From Bacteroidota bacterium (lineage in GTDB: Bacteria > Bacteroidota > Ignavibacteria > Ignavibacteriales > Ignavibacteriaceae): a stretch of 14,021 bases of DNA. Positions 6,953 through 14,021 of this stretch are shown here, in pieces. The translations under genes were made by a program, and so were the position numbers. Within the stretch, counting starts at the first letter, position 1. Each line of letters starts with the position of its first letter. The notes below the pieces were generated by a model. That model was not told where the DNA came from, searched no databases, and was given only the letters and a program-made list of their open reading frames with translations. The stretch spans positions 1 to 14,021 of the forward strand of contig JAUZPC010000031.1 in NCBI GenBank assembly GCA_030706105.1. The letters are read 5' to 3'.

Positions 6953-8014
6953 ATGATAAATAAAATAGTTATAATCTTCGTATTATTTACGGTAAGCTTT
7001 ATCCAGCCAAATAATAGACCTAAAATAAAAGATGGTGCAATTTTTGGAAAAGTTGCTTTCTATAACGTCAAAAATACTAAGCCTTTCGAGATTACCCTGA
7101 TGGAAACAAATAAAGTTGTTGAGCATGATAGTGAGGGGTATTTTTATATCAATAGCCTTAAACCGGGTATATATAATCTGAGGATACAAACTGAAGGTTT
7201 AATGGATCATTCCGCTGAAAAAATAGAAGTATTAAATGGTATGATTACCTGTCTCCAGCCTTTTTATATGGATAGATTGGACACGGTTAAAGGAAAAATA
7301 GAGTGGGATCTCCTTGAATATCAAAAGAAAATTGAGCCGATTAGGTATGGCAAAATAGAAGGCTATATTGTTGATTTGAATGGCCGCCCGGTACAAAATG
7401 CCCTTATTTCTTATAATGATAACAAATATCCATCTCTAGGGAATGAAAAAGATGGCAAATGTTTATGGGAGGGAAAAAGTGATTCAAACGGATATTTCAA
7501 AATCAATAAAGTAGTGCCCGGTCATTATCCGGAAATATCAGTACACGGCTGGATGACAAAGGCCACCAATATCGTTGTAAGGCCCAACCATATTACCAGA
7601 GTTAAGCCTGCAATTATTCTTGGGCAAATTGTAGGAAACAAAATAGATCCAAGATTAGCTGCGGCATTTAATTTAAAAATTGGCTTGGAAATCCCTGAAA
7701 AAATAATAAGAACAAAAGAGGGGAAATATACAAAAAGAGTCAAAGTATCTACCATGGAAATTAAATCTTTTGGTATTGATTTAGATAAGAAAGACCCAAG
7801 AATAGATGCAATGATAAGATATAAAGGAGATTTTTCAGATCTTATTAAACTGGGTTTTGAAATTAGTGAAATTAAAGGTGACTATGCATTTATATCTTTC
7901 CCATTATCACAGGTATCGGTTCTAAATAATATGGATAATGTTATATATGTTGGCCTAATGTTTCTAGTAAAACTTAATTCTGATCAAAGTGCTCCTAAAG
8001 TCCGGGCTAAATAA
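6953..8014 (+). CDS. Secreted protein: two carboxypeptidase-regulatory-like domains plus an S8-propeptide-like tail
   Basis: This 353-residue protein begins with a signal peptide (MINKIVIIFVLFTVSFIQ). GGAG at 6942-6945 is a well-placed ribosome binding site. Residues about 27-105 and 132-215 are two beta-sandwich units of the carboxypeptidase-regulatory-like type, each with the 'G.V... G.F.I..L.PG.Y' pattern (SEGYFYINSLKPGIYNLRI; SNGYFKINKVVPGHY). The tail, from KIDPRLAAAF through RIDAMIRYKGDFSDLIKLGF, IKGDYAFISFPLSQV and MDNVIYV to SAPKVRAK, resembles the propeptide region of large bacterial S8 subtilases, where 'vdV.I...gdl..L..lG......Gd.a...vpl..l..l...p.V.yi...... sVP.vrA' comes just before the catalytic domain. 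Here the frame stops at that border. The S8 likeness is from memory of the family pattern. No protease gene follows. It could be a truncated protease or a stand-alone propeptide-like inhibitor. Confidence 0.65.
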   Translation: MINKIVIIFVLFTVSFIQPNNRPKIKDGAIFGKVAFYNVKNTKPFEITLMETNKVVEHDSEGYFYINSLKPGIYNLRIQTEGLMDHSAEKIEVLNGMITCLQPFYMDRLDTVKGKIEWDLLEYQKKIEPIRYGKIEGYIVDLNGRPVQNALISYNDNKYPSLGNEKDGKCLWEGKSDSNGYFKINKVVPGHYPEISVHGWMTKATNIVVRPNHITRVKPAIILGQIVGNKIDPRLAAAFNLKIGLEIPEKIIRTKEGKYTKRVKVSTMEIKSFGIDLDKKDPRIDAMIRYKGDFSDLIKLGFEISEIKGDYAFISFPLSQVSVLNNMDNVIYVGLMFLVKLNSDQSAPKVRAK

Positions 8015-8093
8015 ACAAGGGTGCTTACAAGTATGAACTATTCTAAACCATAATGGACTTATGTAAATCTATAATATTTAAATATTCAATTTC

Positions 8094-8138
8094 ACTCATA
8101 ATTGTACCATTATTATATAGGTTACATATATTATGAGT
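8094..8138. promoter_or_regulatory. Inverted repeat ACTCATAAT...ATTATGAGT upstream of the operon promoter
   Basis: Two perfect 9-base arms are separated by 27 AT-rich bases, about 80 bases before the candidate -35 box. No T-run follows, so it is not an obvious rho-independent terminator. An operator or a weak terminator for the upstream gene are both possible. Confidence 0.3.
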
Positions 8139-8217
8139 CAACGTATCCATTATTTATCCTCCCCTGGTTAACTTATTTATGAGGTAATACGTTACAAACC
8201 GCCAATCAGCGTATCAC

Positions 8218-8246
8218 TTGACAATATTGCACCCAATAGTTACTTT
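8218..8246 (+). promoter_or_regulatory. Candidate promoter of the three-gene operon
   Basis: A perfect TTGACA (8218-8223), then a 17-base spacer and TACTTT (8241-8246). The overlapping TTACTTTG (8239-8246) is one base off the TAnnTTTG -7 element known in Bacteroidota. Transcription would start near 8253, leaving a leader of about 48 bases before the ATG at 8301, which has AAGGAAAG (8291-8298) as ribosome binding site. Confidence 0.45.
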
Positions 8247-8300
8247 GTAGCAATTATTAATCATTATTCACAGGGTTCATTAGATATATTAAGGAAAGTT

Positions 8301-9734
8301 ATGGAAGAAAGCCTGGTGTCTCAGGAAATTAAATGCCCTAATTGCGGTACTGCAATTCAACTTACACAAGCGCTGTCAAATCAGGTATCTGAACAGCTAA
8401 AGCAGAAATTTGAAAAAGAATATACGGCAAAATTGCAGGCTGAAATGGGTGTATTGGCCAAACAATTTGCTGTTGAAGCAGAAGAAAAAGCTAACGCCGA
8501 AAATTTGAAATTAAAAAGGCAATTGCAGGAGCAGGAAGCATCCCTTAAAACCCGGCTTGAAGAAAGCAGCAGCAGGGCTGCCGGGGAAAAAGCAGAGCTT
8601 GAAAAAATGCTTGCCGAAAAACAGATTCAGCTTAATCAGGCGGACAAGTTAAAAGAAGCCCTTGCTAAAAAGGAAAATGAAATTGAGCAAAAAGAAAAAT
8701 TTCTGGAACTTGAATATGAAGATAAAATGAAAGCTGCCAAAGCTGAATTCGAAAAGAAAGCTATTGAAAAAGCCAAAGAGGAAAATGAGTTCCAGCTTAA
8801 GGATATGCTCTCTCAGATTGAAGAGCTTAAGTCAAAAAACAAATCTGCTACAGAGGAACAGTTAAATCTTATGAAAAAGCAGCGTGAGCTTGAGTTCGAA
8901 AAGGAGAATCTTTTAATTGAAAATGAAAGAAAGCTGTCTGAGGAAAGAAGAAAAATTCACGATGAGCTTTTAACTAAGGTAAAATCCGAAAGCGATTTAA
9001 AACTCCGTGAAAAAGATGAACAGATGGATAAGCTGAAAGCCACCATTGAAAAATTACAGAAACAGACCGAGCTGACTTCGCAGCAGCTTCAGGGTGAAGT
9101 GCAGGAGCTTATTCTTGAAGAGCTTCTTAAGGAAAAATTTCCTGATGATTTAATAAATCCTGTTGCAAAAGGCGTAAGGGGTGCGGATGTTATTCAGATA
9201 GTCAAAAATAAATTCGGCAATGTATTCGGCAAAATTATTTGGGAGTCTAAAAGAACTAAAAGCTGGTCAAATGACTGGATAAGAAAAATTAAGGATGACC
9301 AGCGGGAAGAAGGGGCTGAGATAGCAATAATAGTGTCCCAAAAACTTCCGGAAAAAATTGAGTTAGTCGGGCAGATTGAAAATGTATGGGTAATAAGCTT
9401 TACCGCCATTGAGGGAATTACAATTGCTTTGCGTGAGCTGCTGATGAAGGTTAATAATGCTAAAAATTCAGCATTAAAAATAAATTCAGAGATGGAAAAT
9501 TTGTATCAGTACTTATGCGGACCAAAATTTACCCAGCGGATAGAGTTTGTTGTAAGAACTTTTATGAATATGCAGGAAGATTTGAATAAGGAGAAGAGAT
9601 CAATTACCAGGATATGGGAAAGACGCGAGGAACAAATTGCCGGTGCAGTTAAAAATACGGCAAGCATGTACGGGGAGCTTCAGGGAATTATCGGTAATGC
9701 CCTGCCTGACGTCCCGACTTTAGAACTGCCTTAA
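8301..9734 (+). CDS. DUF2130 protein: coiled coil plus PD-(D/E)XK-like C-terminal domain
   Basis: The 477-residue protein has three parts. A short N-terminal knuckle KCPNCG (C12, C15) is only half of a four-cysteine zinc site, so a second chain may complete it. Residues about 28-260 are almost all Glu, Lys, Leu, Ala and Gln, a long coiled coil. The C-terminal domain (about 262-440) matches the DUF2130 family. It has helix GEVQELILEELLKEKF (from G265), then VRGADVIQIV with D296, then IIWESKRTKSW with E315 and K317, then AIIVSQKLPE. The D...ExK order after a Glu-bearing helix is the layout of PD-(D/E)XK nuclease folds; that reading is inference, and the family is officially of unknown function. 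A good ribosome binding site (8291-8298) fixes the start. The helicase/RNase H gene follows after 33 bases. Confidence 0.87.
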   Translation: MEESLVSQEIKCPNCGTAIQLTQALSNQVSEQLKQKFEKEYTAKLQAEMGVLAKQFAVEAEEKANAENLKLKRQLQEQEASLKTRLEESSSRAAGEKAELEKMLAEKQIQLNQADKLKEALAKKENEIEQKEKFLELEYEDKMKAAKAEFEKKAIEKAKEENEFQLKDMLSQIEELKSKNKSATEEQLNLMKKQRELEFEKENLLIENERKLSEERRKIHDELLTKVKSESDLKLREKDEQMDKLKATIEKLQKQTELTSQQLQGEVQELILEELLKEKFPDDLINPVAKGVRGADVIQIVKNKFGNVFGKIIWESKRTKSWSNDWIRKIKDDQREEGAEIAIIVSQKLPEKIELVGQIENVWVISFTAIEGITIALRELLMKVNNAKNSALKINSEMENLYQYLCGPKFTQRIEFVVRTFMNMQEDLNKEKRSITRIWERREEQIAGAVKNTASMYGELQGIIGNALPDVPTLELP

Positions 9735-9767
9735 TTTAATATTTTATTATTTTTTGTTTTATATATT

Positions 9768-12392
9768 ATGAAGTTATCAACAAATCAGCAGCAGGCTTTT
9801 AATCAAATTAAAGAATTTTTAGTTTCTCCTGTTCCGGTATTTATCCTAAAGGGATATGCCGGCACGGGTAAAACATTTTTAATAAAAACCATTGCCGAAC
9901 ATCTAAGCTCCCGGAATAAACAATTTGAGCTTTGCGCCCCGACCGGCAGGGCAGCGCGTGTTTTAACGGAAAAAACAGGGCTGGATTCTCAAACTATCCA
10001 TAAAACCATTTATAAAAAAACCCTAAGCGATGTTCACTCCGACGACAGATTGATTTTTAATTTTGATATCGATTTGAATGATGATTCGGGGAAAGTGTTT
10101 ATCATCGATGAATCTTCAATGATTTCTGACATTGAAACTAAGCAGGAGCATCTGCGGTTTGGCAGCGGCAGGCTGCTTTATGATTTATTATTGCACGCCA
10201 GATTGATTGAAGCGGAGGGAGCGGATAATAAAATAATTTTTGTTGGTGACAGCGCTCAGCTCCCGCCTATTAATAGCAATACTTCCCCGGCTCTTTCAAA
10301 AGATTATCTCAAGGATGCCTATTGTCTGGATTCGGAAGAATATACTCTTACTGAAGTGTTCAGGCAAAAGGGGGAAAGCGGTATTATTAAAAATGCTACA
10401 AAATTAAGGCAGGCAATTGAAGAAAATAATTTTAACAGTATATTATTTGACTGGTCTGATGATGTCATTCCATTTAATCCTCCCGGTAAATGGGACGTAA
10501 TTGCTGAAGAAATTAAAAAGGGTGATGCCGTTCTGGTTTCATACACAAATGCATCTGTTTATGATTATAACAGAATAATCAGGTCAAAATATCTTAAGAA
10601 CGATTTACCGGGAATACAGCCGGGTGACAAACTTATTGTTAATGTTAATAACCATTTCTATAATCTTAATAACGGGGATATCGGTACGGTAGTAAAAGTA
10701 ATGCCTGCATTAACTGAAGTTGTAAACAGTAAAAGGATAAACGGGCCGGTTACTCTTAGGTACAGACCTCTTGAAATTGATTTTGCCGGCATTAAAAATA
10801 ATTATACAATAATTGAAAATTTGTTATACTCAACAGAAAGAGAACTTTCTTCTGATGAATCGCGTGCAATGTATATGTTGTCTTACCGTAAATGCGGTAA
10901 ACAAAAACCTTCTGAAGAATTAAAAAATTCCAATCCATCCGCATATTATTCAAAAAAAAGGGAATACATAAAAGCAATGGAGGACAGCCCGTATCTTTCT
11001 GCTTTGCAGGTAAAGTTTGCTTATGCGGTTACGTGCCATAAAGCGCAGGGGGGCGAGTGGAACTCAGTATTCGTTGATTTTTCGGGGTTCAATGCTTTTA
11101 ATAATCTGGCTTTCTATAGATGGGCTTACACGGCTGTAACCAGAGCTTCGCATAAATTGTTTCTGCTGAACACTGTTGAGGGATCTCCCTGGTCTAAGGC
11201 TATGCTTAAGGAATTTAAGCCAAAAACGGAGAACGTATTTGATACCGGTAAATCTGATCCGATTGTTGTTTATACAGACGGCAGCGATATTAAGGGGACG
11301 GGTATGATTGGATATGGAGTCTGGTTTAATTATCAGGGCAAAGAGTATAAGATTAGCGGCATTGAGAATGTTAATGAATTCAAACAAAAATATAAAATTG
11401 AAAATGATGTCTCTAATCCTACTATGGAAATGAAAGCACTGGCTGCCTGCCTTAAAGAATTTAAAGATAAGAAAGTTGATCTGGTTATTAAATCAGATTA
11501 TAAGGGTGTGCAGAAATGGGTGCTTGGGTTATGGAAAATAAACAAAGATTATATCAGGGATTTAGTCTTTGAGGCAAGAACGTATATTAAGAGCATTGAA
11601 AATCTTGGCGGCAGTGTAAAACTGGCTTGGGTAAAAGGTCACCAGATAAAGAACAGTAGTGAAACAGCCGATGAGCGGCGAGACAGAATTGGGAATGAAA
11701 AATCAGATGAAGTTGCTAAAGACCGGTATGAGTATAATACGCTGCAAGGGACTTATCCCCCTGCCGGTTCATCAGAGGGAGAGGAAATTATATCACAACC
11801 CGATTCTGAAAGCGGGGAGCCGGAGATTGAGTATACTGCCGAACTGCCAAATGATCAATGTATTAGCATAGATGCCAAAGTACGTGAAGTTATCGGAAGC
11901 ACAGATTACTTAATTGTCAAAACCGAAGCTTTACAGTTCAGGCAGAGATATTCCTTAAAGGGGGATGAAGACAATATTTTAATAATGGATTTCGTTTATA
12001 ACAAAAAAAGTGAGGTTAGTCCTGCTGTATTTAAAAGAAATAATGTATATTCAGAAAACGAAATCATAAGCAAACTGCTAAAAATAGGAAGTGTTCAAAA
12101 TTTGGCTAAGGAAGTGACTGGAGAAGACTTTCCAAAACCCTTCCTAAAAGCTTTTTATAACGAACTAATAAAATTGTTTGTTAGTGAAGGAGTAGAAATA
12201 TTAGGTGTACAGCATTTAAATTATCTTGAAAGATACAGATTTAAGAAGAACAGTGACATTGCTTACGTTGATATTTATTATAACGGTAAAAATTTAATTA
12301 CAAAAAAAATGCCTTCACCGGGCAGGCCGGGGTCGGCTGCTTTATTAAAATTTATTTTAACTAAAATTCCGGTGAATGATGGAAAAAATTGA
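9768..12392 (+). CDS. RecD-like SF1B helicase fused to type I RNase H and an unrecognised duplicated C-terminal module
   Basis: An 874-residue, three-part protein. Residues 1-475 form a RecD-like SF1B helicase: Walker A GYAGTGKT (29-36), APTGRAARVL, Walker B IIDE (D114, E115), motif III GDSAQLPP (160-167), motif V TCHKAQGGEW (422-431) and motif VI AYTAVTRA with R459. Residues about 497-655 form a type I RNase H domain with its full acidic set: D504 (YTDGS), E554 (MEMKAL), D577 (KSDYKG), D647 (NEKSDEVA), plus the loop histidine H625 (WVKGHQ). An acidic linker (about 660-695) leads to a C-terminal region I do not recognise, in which RY...DxxYNxK occurs twice (727-747 and 822-841). The natural reading is a motor that opens duplexes and cuts RNA in RNA:DNA hybrids. 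No Shine-Dalgarno precedes the start, so translation may depend on the gene upstream. The 3' end overlaps the next gene by 17 bases. Confidence 0.88.
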   Translation: MKLSTNQQQAFNQIKEFLVSPVPVFILKGYAGTGKTFLIKTIAEHLSSRNKQFELCAPTGRAARVLTEKTGLDSQTIHKTIYKKTLSDVHSDDRLIFNFDIDLNDDSGKVFIIDESSMISDIETKQEHLRFGSGRLLYDLLLHARLIEAEGADNKIIFVGDSAQLPPINSNTSPALSKDYLKDAYCLDSEEYTLTEVFRQKGESGIIKNATKLRQAIEENNFNSILFDWSDDVIPFNPPGKWDVIAEEIKKGDAVLVSYTNASVYDYNRIIRSKYLKNDLPGIQPGDKLIVNVNNHFYNLNNGDIGTVVKVMPALTEVVNSKRINGPVTLRYRPLEIDFAGIKNNYTIIENLLYSTERELSSDESRAMYMLSYRKCGKQKPSEELKNSNPSAYYSKKREYIKAMEDSPYLSALQVKFAYAVTCHKAQGGEWNSVFVDFSGFNAFNNLAFYRWAYTAVTRASHKLFLLNTVEGSPWSKAMLKEFKPKTENVFDTGKSDPIVVYTDGSDIKGTGMIGYGVWFNYQGKEYKISGIENVNEFKQKYKIENDVSNPTMEMKALAACLKEFKDKKVDLVIKSDYKGVQKWVLGLWKINKDYIRDLVFEARTYIKSIENLGGSVKLAWVKGHQIKNSSETADERRDRIGNEKSDEVAKDRYEYNTLQGTYPPAGSSEGEEIISQPDSESGEPEIEYTAELPNDQCISIDAKVREVIGSTDYLIVKTEALQFRQRYSLKGDEDNILIMDFVYNKKSEVSPAVFKRNNVYSENEIISKLLKIGSVQNLAKEVTGEDFPKPFLKAFYNELIKLFVSEGVEILGVQHLNYLERYRFKKNSDIAYVDIYYNGKNLITKKMPSPGRPGSAALLKFILTKIPVNDGKN

Positions 12393-13689
12393 TACTTTAA
12401 GAAATCAGATTGAGGAGTTAAGAAAACAGGAAAAGTTTTCTGAAGCAATTGTTCTCTCAGAAGAACTATTTAAAAAGTATGAAGATGAAGTTGACATATA
12501 TGACAATTGGAGATATACCGACTGCCTCTTTAAGGTAAAAAGGTATAAAGAGGCGGCGGAGTACTGTTCTGCTTTATATCAAATTGAAAAGAATAATGTA
12601 TATATCAATAATATTTATGTCTGGTCACTTTATCATTTATATATAGCAGCCGGAAAAGAAGCGCCTACAAAAGTAGAATTTGAGAGCATCTTAAAATATG
12701 CTGAAGAAATTATTAAATTAAGCGATGGAGAGAATAAATCATTTGCCCGCTTAAAAACCTGCCTTAAAATTGCATCTCTTGCTTTAAAAGTAATGGATTA
12801 TGAAACTGCACTTAAATATATAGATTATTTAAATCCTTCAAGCTTAAGTCTTGATGAGCCGGAGGTGATGGATCATGGCCGGGTTCGCAAACTTCCATCG
12901 GACAAAATGAGGTTCTATTCCATTAAAAGCAAGGCGCTGGAAAAACTTGGCCGGTATAAAGAATGTAATGAAGTATTAAATGCCGGCATCAGACACTTTC
13001 CCAAAGACGTGTGGTTAAAATGGAGAAGTGCCCTTATTGAAAGTGCCATGGGCTCTAAAGAGAATGCTTTGTCCCGCCTAATAGCACTAACAAAGATTAA
13101 AAAAGAATGGTTTATTTATAGTGCCATTGCTGAAATATATATGGATCTGGATGACCTTGATAATGCCCTTAAAAATGCAGTTATCGGGTGCTATATTTCG
13201 CTTAACATGGTTAATGAAGAAAACAGATGGGAATTGTTTTTTGCTACGGCAAAAATTTTCAGCAGAATGAATAAAAACGAAGAAGCTCTTAATTACCTCA
13301 GGTATTCTATAGCAGTAAGAAAGGAAGTTAATTGGGGACTTAAACCTGAACAGATTGTTTTAGCAGACGAGCTTGGAGTAGATCTGGACGAAAAATTGGA
13401 TGCAAGAGAGCTATATGCCGTAACAAAGGTTATATGCGAAAAATATACTTTCGGGGATACTGAAAAAATGAAGGGCATCATTAGGATGCTTGACAATGAA
13501 AGACGTTTTGGATTTATCTATGCTGAAGACGGAAACAGGTATTATTTCAAAATGCCGTGGGTGAAAGAGAGAACGGAACAAATTAACCTTGAATTGGAAG
13601 TAAAATTTTATCCATACGAAATCTATGACCAAACAAAAAATCAAACACTTTACCAGGCTAAAGAAATTGATATTGTTACTCAGCTATAA
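12376..13689 (+). CDS. TPR-like repeat protein with a C-terminal cold-shock-like domain
   Basis: The 437-residue protein is mostly helical hairpins resembling tetratricopeptide repeats (for example YTDCLFKVKRYKEAAEYC, RYKECNEVLNAGIRHFPKD, YMDLDDLDNALKNAVIGCYI, FSRMNKNEEALNYLRYSI), a fold that usually binds proteins. Residues about 365-437 look like a cold-shock (CSD/OB) domain: MKGIIRML, then the RNP1-like RRFGFIYAEDG (376-386), the RNP2-like RYYFKM (388-393), LELEVKFYPYE and a final QAKEIDIV strand. Such domains bind RNA or single-stranded DNA. No signal peptide is visible. It starts 17 bases inside the helicase gene, at either ATG of an ATGATG pair (12376 or 12379), so the two are probably translated together. 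No strong terminator is seen directly after it. The CSD assignment is good by pattern; the role is unknown. Confidence 0.78.
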   Translation: MMEKIDTLRNQIEELRKQEKFSEAIVLSEELFKKYEDEVDIYDNWRYTDCLFKVKRYKEAAEYCSALYQIEKNNVYINNIYVWSLYHLYIAAGKEAPTKVEFESILKYAEEIIKLSDGENKSFARLKTCLKIASLALKVMDYETALKYIDYLNPSSLSLDEPEVMDHGRVRKLPSDKMRFYSIKSKALEKLGRYKECNEVLNAGIRHFPKDVWLKWRSALIESAMGSKENALSRLIALTKIKKEWFIYSAIAEIYMDLDDLDNALKNAVIGCYISLNMVNEENRWELFFATAKIFSRMNKNEEALNYLRYSIAVRKEVNWGLKPEQIVLADELGVDLDEKLDARELYAVTKVICEKYTFGDTEKMKGIIRMLDNERRFGFIYAEDGNRYYFKMPWVKERTEQINLELEVKFYPYEIYDQTKNQTLYQAKEIDIVTQL

Positions 13690-13776
13690 AGTTGAAGGTT
13701 AGGTCTGTTGATAAATTACTAACAAATAATTAATTATCCAGGATATTTTTACGTAATTGCATTCAATGCAGCTTCA

Positions 13777-13800
13777 TCCCTCCCATTTTAGGGGGAGGGA
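13777..13800. repeat. Dispersed hairpin TCCCTCCC/GGGAGGGA
   Basis: A perfect 8-bp stem with loop 13785-13792, preceded by ATGCAGCTTCA and followed by AAGAGGGAGAGG. It is related to the hairpin block at 6572-6620. Confidence 0.65.
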
Positions 13801-13865
13801 AAGAGGGAGAGGTTGTTCTGCTGAACAACTCCGTGTAGTTTATATAAGTTCGGATCCCCCTTTTT

Positions 13866-13882
13866 CCCCCTTACGAAGGGGG
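13866..13882. repeat. Dispersed hairpin CCCCCTT-ACG-AAGGGGG
   Basis: A perfect 7-bp stem around a 3-base loop, set between GGATCCCCCTTTTT and GATAAATCCACCC. Its style is that of common intergenic palindromes in this bacterial group; it has no T-run on either side that would make it a clear terminator. Confidence 0.65.
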
Positions 13883-14021
13883 ATAAATCCACCCGATTGG
13901 ATATTCACAAAGTCTCAAAATTCAGGGCAATTTAACAAAACAATGAAATGGGAAATAATTATTGATTCAAAGAAGAAATAATAAGACATACGGATATACA
14001 AATTTAATACAATTTCTCCCC

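Larger units (their letters stand above)
8015..8300. other. Intergenic region before the three-gene operon
   Basis: No gene is supported here. It holds a perfect 14-base palindrome AATATTTAAATATT (8073-8086), a 9-base inverted repeat ACTCATAAT/ATTATGAGT (8094-8102, 8130-8138), and a candidate promoter (8218-8246). I looked for the missing subtilase domain of the upstream gene in the frames next to its stop and saw no continuation. Confidence 0.6.
13690..14021. other. Repeat-rich 3' end without a supported gene
   Basis: The first bases (AAAGTTGAAGGTTAGG) echo the 33-bp repeat family of 6081-6180. Two hairpins follow (13777-13800 and 13866-13882). A 74-codon frame starting at 13757 translates these repeats into low-quality protein and is not accepted. 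Either hairpin could slow or end transcription of the operon, but neither has a proper T-run. Confidence 0.6.

Noticed and set aside
8015..8170. Remnant of a subtilase catalytic domain after the truncated propeptide-like protein
   Set aside because: Reading the frames next to the stop gave no Asp, His or Ser motif of S8 proteases; the stretch is ordinary AT-rich spacer.
8172..8300. In-frame open stretch before the DUF2130 start, as a longer N-terminus
   Set aside because: It has no ATG, GTG or TTG codon in frame, while 8301 has a good ribosome binding site, and the CxxC knuckle then lies at the expected N-terminal position. The stretch also contains the candidate promoter.
11064..11387. A 107-codon minus-strand frame inside the helicase gene
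   Set aside because: It is a shadow of the plus-strand coding region, which has clear helicase and RNase H motifs at the same place.
13757..13981. A 74-codon plus-strand frame at the right end
   Set aside because: Its translation is produced by the hairpin repeats (GRERGRG, DPPFSPLRRG) and has no protein character; no ribosome binding site.

Overview
The window is AT-rich bacterial DNA. Several traits fit the Bacteroidota/Ignavibacteriota side of the FCB group: few clear Shine-Dalgarno sites, signal peptides followed by beta-barrel or beta-sandwich proteins, an M14 zinc peptidase, an AddB-like nuclease partner, and spacers crowded with palindromes and short tandem repeats. This placement is inferred from overall character; the window contains no rRNA, tRNA or marker gene that would settle it.

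Layout: (1) 1-1332, minus strand: a CYTH-domain protein followed, with a 4-base ATGA overlap, by the N-terminal part of an AddB-like recombination nuclease that runs off the left edge. (2) 1636-2280, plus strand: a secreted outer-membrane beta-barrel-like protein. (3) 2366-3597: an IS200-like Y1 (HUH) transposase of the REP-associated type, between two direct repeat copies of about 264 bp that are full of REP-like palindromes. (4) 3855-4394 (minus) and 4532-5992 (plus): a divergent pair, a thioredoxin-fold protein and a secreted M14 zinc carboxypeptidase. (5) 5993-6952: a 960-bp spacer with a rho-independent terminator, three heptamer tandem arrays, a 33-bp tandem repeat and several hairpins. 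(6) 6953-8014, plus strand: a secreted protein with two carboxypeptidase-regulatory-like domains and a tail that resembles the propeptide of S8 subtilases but has no protease domain. (7) 8301-13689, plus strand: a compact three-gene unit. (8) 13690-14021: a repeat-rich end with no supported gene.

The three-gene unit is the most interesting part. Its first gene encodes a DUF2130 protein, a long coiled coil followed by a domain with a D...ExK pattern that looks like a PD-(D/E)XK nuclease core. The second encodes an 874-residue fusion of a RecD-like SF1B helicase, a complete-looking type I RNase H domain, and an unrecognised tail in which a module appears to be duplicated. The third overlaps the second by 17 bases and encodes a TPR-like protein ending in a cold-shock-like nucleic-acid-binding domain. 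A candidate promoter lies just upstream, and no terminator was seen between the genes. A helicase plus an RNase H in one chain suggests work on RNA:DNA hybrids such as R-loops or RNA-primed DNA. The flanking genes could supply a nuclease-like partner and an RNA- or single-strand-binding scaffold. The domain calls rest on visible motifs; the joint function is inference.
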